Below are positions 33,811-34,751 of a stretch of DNA of 34,751 nucleotides, in pieces (positions within the stretch are counted from its first letter, which is position 1; every line of letters starts with the position of its first letter). The position numbers and the translations under genes were made by a program. The notes beneath the pieces are model-generated. The model searched no databases. It worked only from the letters and a program-made list of their open reading frames with translations, and was not told the origin of the DNA. Source of the DNA: Bacteroidaceae bacterium (GTDB taxonomy: Bacteria; Bacteroidota; Bacteroidia; Bacteroidales; Bacteroidaceae); contig JAFXMB010000085.1 in NCBI GenBank assembly GCA_017530735.1, forward strand, positions 1 through 34,751, read 5' to 3'.

Positions 33811-34751
33811 ATGAGGAGCTTAAAGGAAAAGATTAAAGGTTTGGCCGATACCGTATGGCGCGGGATTCAGAGGTTCCCGCTTACGGTGGCGTTTGCCATA
33901 GCGCTTACCGTGTGCATGATGATTCTTGACTGGAAGGGTTATCACGGTATCAGTAAGGAGTGGAAGTTCTTTATGATCTGGTATCCGGCCACGGGTATTG
34001 CGCTTTCACTGAGTCTTTCACTATGGCTTGAGGAGCACAGAGGCCGATGGGGATATCGGCTGGCATCGGCCCTGATTCATATAGCATGGATCGGGGTGAG
34101 CGTTCTGTTGATGCGTAATTATGACATGCTGGGATATGCACCTTATATCTATGTGATTGCGGCTCTTATTGCTACGCTCACGCTTTCGCTGCTTGTGCTT
34201 TCATTCTTCAGCGACGGAACCGATGTGGCTTTCTGGAACTTCAGCGTGCATTCCATAGGGTCTGTCTGCACCGCGTTTATTGTAAGCGGCATTGTATGCG
34301 GCGGATTGGAATTGCTGGTTGTGGGTATTGAGAAGCTGTTCGGAGTGTCTGTAAGTTCACACTGGTACAGCAACATTGCCATAATATGCCTGTGCCTGCT
34401 GGCTCCGGTGCTGCTGATACAGGGTGTACCCGGAGGAGAGAAGAAACATGACGCAGAGCCTATGGAGATATCCCGCCTGCTGGTAAATTCCGTAACCAAG
34501 CTGTTCACGCCCATTGCAATTGCCTACTTTATAACACTCTACTGCTATGCCGGCAAGATATTGTTCACATGGCAGCTGCCCGACGGCTGGGTATCGTGGT
34601 TAGTTACAGCATCGATGCTGGCATTCGTAATACTGTTCATGATGGTCTATCCCTATCGTGACAGGGCTGATAAGAGCGCATCGGGCTGGAACCGTAAAGC
34701 CGTGCGGATAATAACGCGCTGGATGCCCATACTGATGCTGCCGCTGTTACT
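33811..34751 (+). CDS. DUF4153 membrane protein, 5' part
   Basis: The frame opens at ATG 33811, 14 bases after the regulator stop, and runs open to the window end (313 codons). The product is very hydrophobic with about eight or more membrane segments (for example LTVAFAIALTVCMMILDW, SLSLSLWLEEHRGRWGYRLA, and near the end VSWLVTASMLAFVILFMMVY). It fits the DUF4153 family, whose N-terminal half holds several helices and a conserved ITLYCYAGKILFTWQLPDGW-type segment; here YFITLYCYAGKILFTWQLPD is present. Function unknown. The C-terminal part lies outside the window. Co-occurrence with a membrane protein and HTH_34 regulator is typical in Bacteroidota. Confidence 0.85.
   Translation, partial: MRSLKEKIKGLADTVWRGIQRFPLTVAFAIALTVCMMILDWKGYHGISKEWKFFMIWYPATGIALSLSLSLWLEEHRGRWGYRLASALIHIAWIGVSVLLMRNYDMLGYAPYIYVIAALIATLTLSLLVLSFFSDGTDVAFWNFSVHSIGSVCTAFIVSGIVCGGLELLVVGIEKLFGVSVSSHWYSNIAIICLCLLAPVLLIQGVPGGEKKHDAEPMEISRLLVNSVTKLFTPIAIAYFITLYCYAGKILFTWQLPDGWVSWLVTASMLAFVILFMMVYPYRDRADKSASGWNRKAVRIITRWMPILMLPLL

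Noticed and set aside
1-34751. tRNA, rRNA, CRISPR, integrase, toxin-antitoxin or restriction genes
   Set aside because: Spacers are short (nearly all under 300 bases) and showed no tRNA-like cloverleaf or regular repeats; no coding region matched these classes.

Overview
The window comes from a member of the Bacteroidota, most likely order Bacteroidales (Prevotella/Bacteroides-like). Several things point there. Bacteroidota-restricted families are present (GldE, DUF4924, DUF5723, DUF4252, a COX24-like micro-protein). Promoters fit the -33 TTTG / -7 TAnnTTTG pattern. Shine-Dalgarno sequences are generally absent. Three aldose epimerases and an SGLT-type importer sit beside araD-araA-FGGY kinase. 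Most of the window is chromosomal core genome; no integrase, transposase gene, CRISPR array, rRNA or tRNA was seen.

Region 1 (1-13721, minus strand). At the left edge rpe starts normally, but its homology stops at about base 102, where unrelated sequence follows. Upstream of rpe lie an unreported 47-codon ORF (343-486) and an ECF-type sigma factor with its own promoter. From 11864 down to 1323 runs one tightly packed series: a 1000-residue lipoprotein, a DUF5723 outer-membrane-type protein, a LysE-family exporter, a DUF4924 protein, prfC, tsaC, a CLC chloride channel with CBS domains, and fmt. Several junctions overlap (ATGATTGA, TGATG, TAATG), which suggests translational coupling. gldE and ssb lie upstream.

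Region 2 (13722-22104). A divergent promoter region separates ssb from an HU gene. A 29-residue, extremely basic COX24/mS38-like protein follows, then RNase G with a strong stem-loop in its leader and a terminator after it. Next come an ECF sigma / membrane anti-sigma-like / DUF4252 operon with ATGA overlaps, a convergent glucosaminidase-LysM lipoprotein, cytidine deaminase, and grpE-dnaJ-folC.

Region 3 (22105-32628, plus strand). A compact galactose/L-arabinose catabolic operon: cytosolic aldose 1-epimerase, galactokinase, lipoprotein aldose 1-epimerase, SSS sodium/sugar symporter, L-ribulose-5-phosphate 4-epimerase, L-arabinose isomerase, FGGY (ribulo)kinase and a periplasmic aldose 1-epimerase with a glycine-rich insert. 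The three epimerases are predicted in three different locations. A 10-bp inverted repeat brackets the presumed start of transcription. No arabinose regulator and no galT are present.

Region 4 (32628-34751). Right at the last stop codon of the sugar operon lies a 35-bp perfect inverted repeat enclosing a smaller terminator-like hairpin; it looks like a REP/MITE-type element. It is followed by a small operon: a multi-pass membrane protein, a small winged-helix regulator and a DUF4153 membrane protein cut by the window end. That operon's promoter overlaps a TACTTTG-N5-CAAAGTA palindrome, a good candidate for autoregulation. I found no clearly new multi-gene system. The most unusual items are the inverted-repeat element, the giant lipoprotein/DUF5723 pair, the two micro-proteins and the triple-epimerase arrangement.
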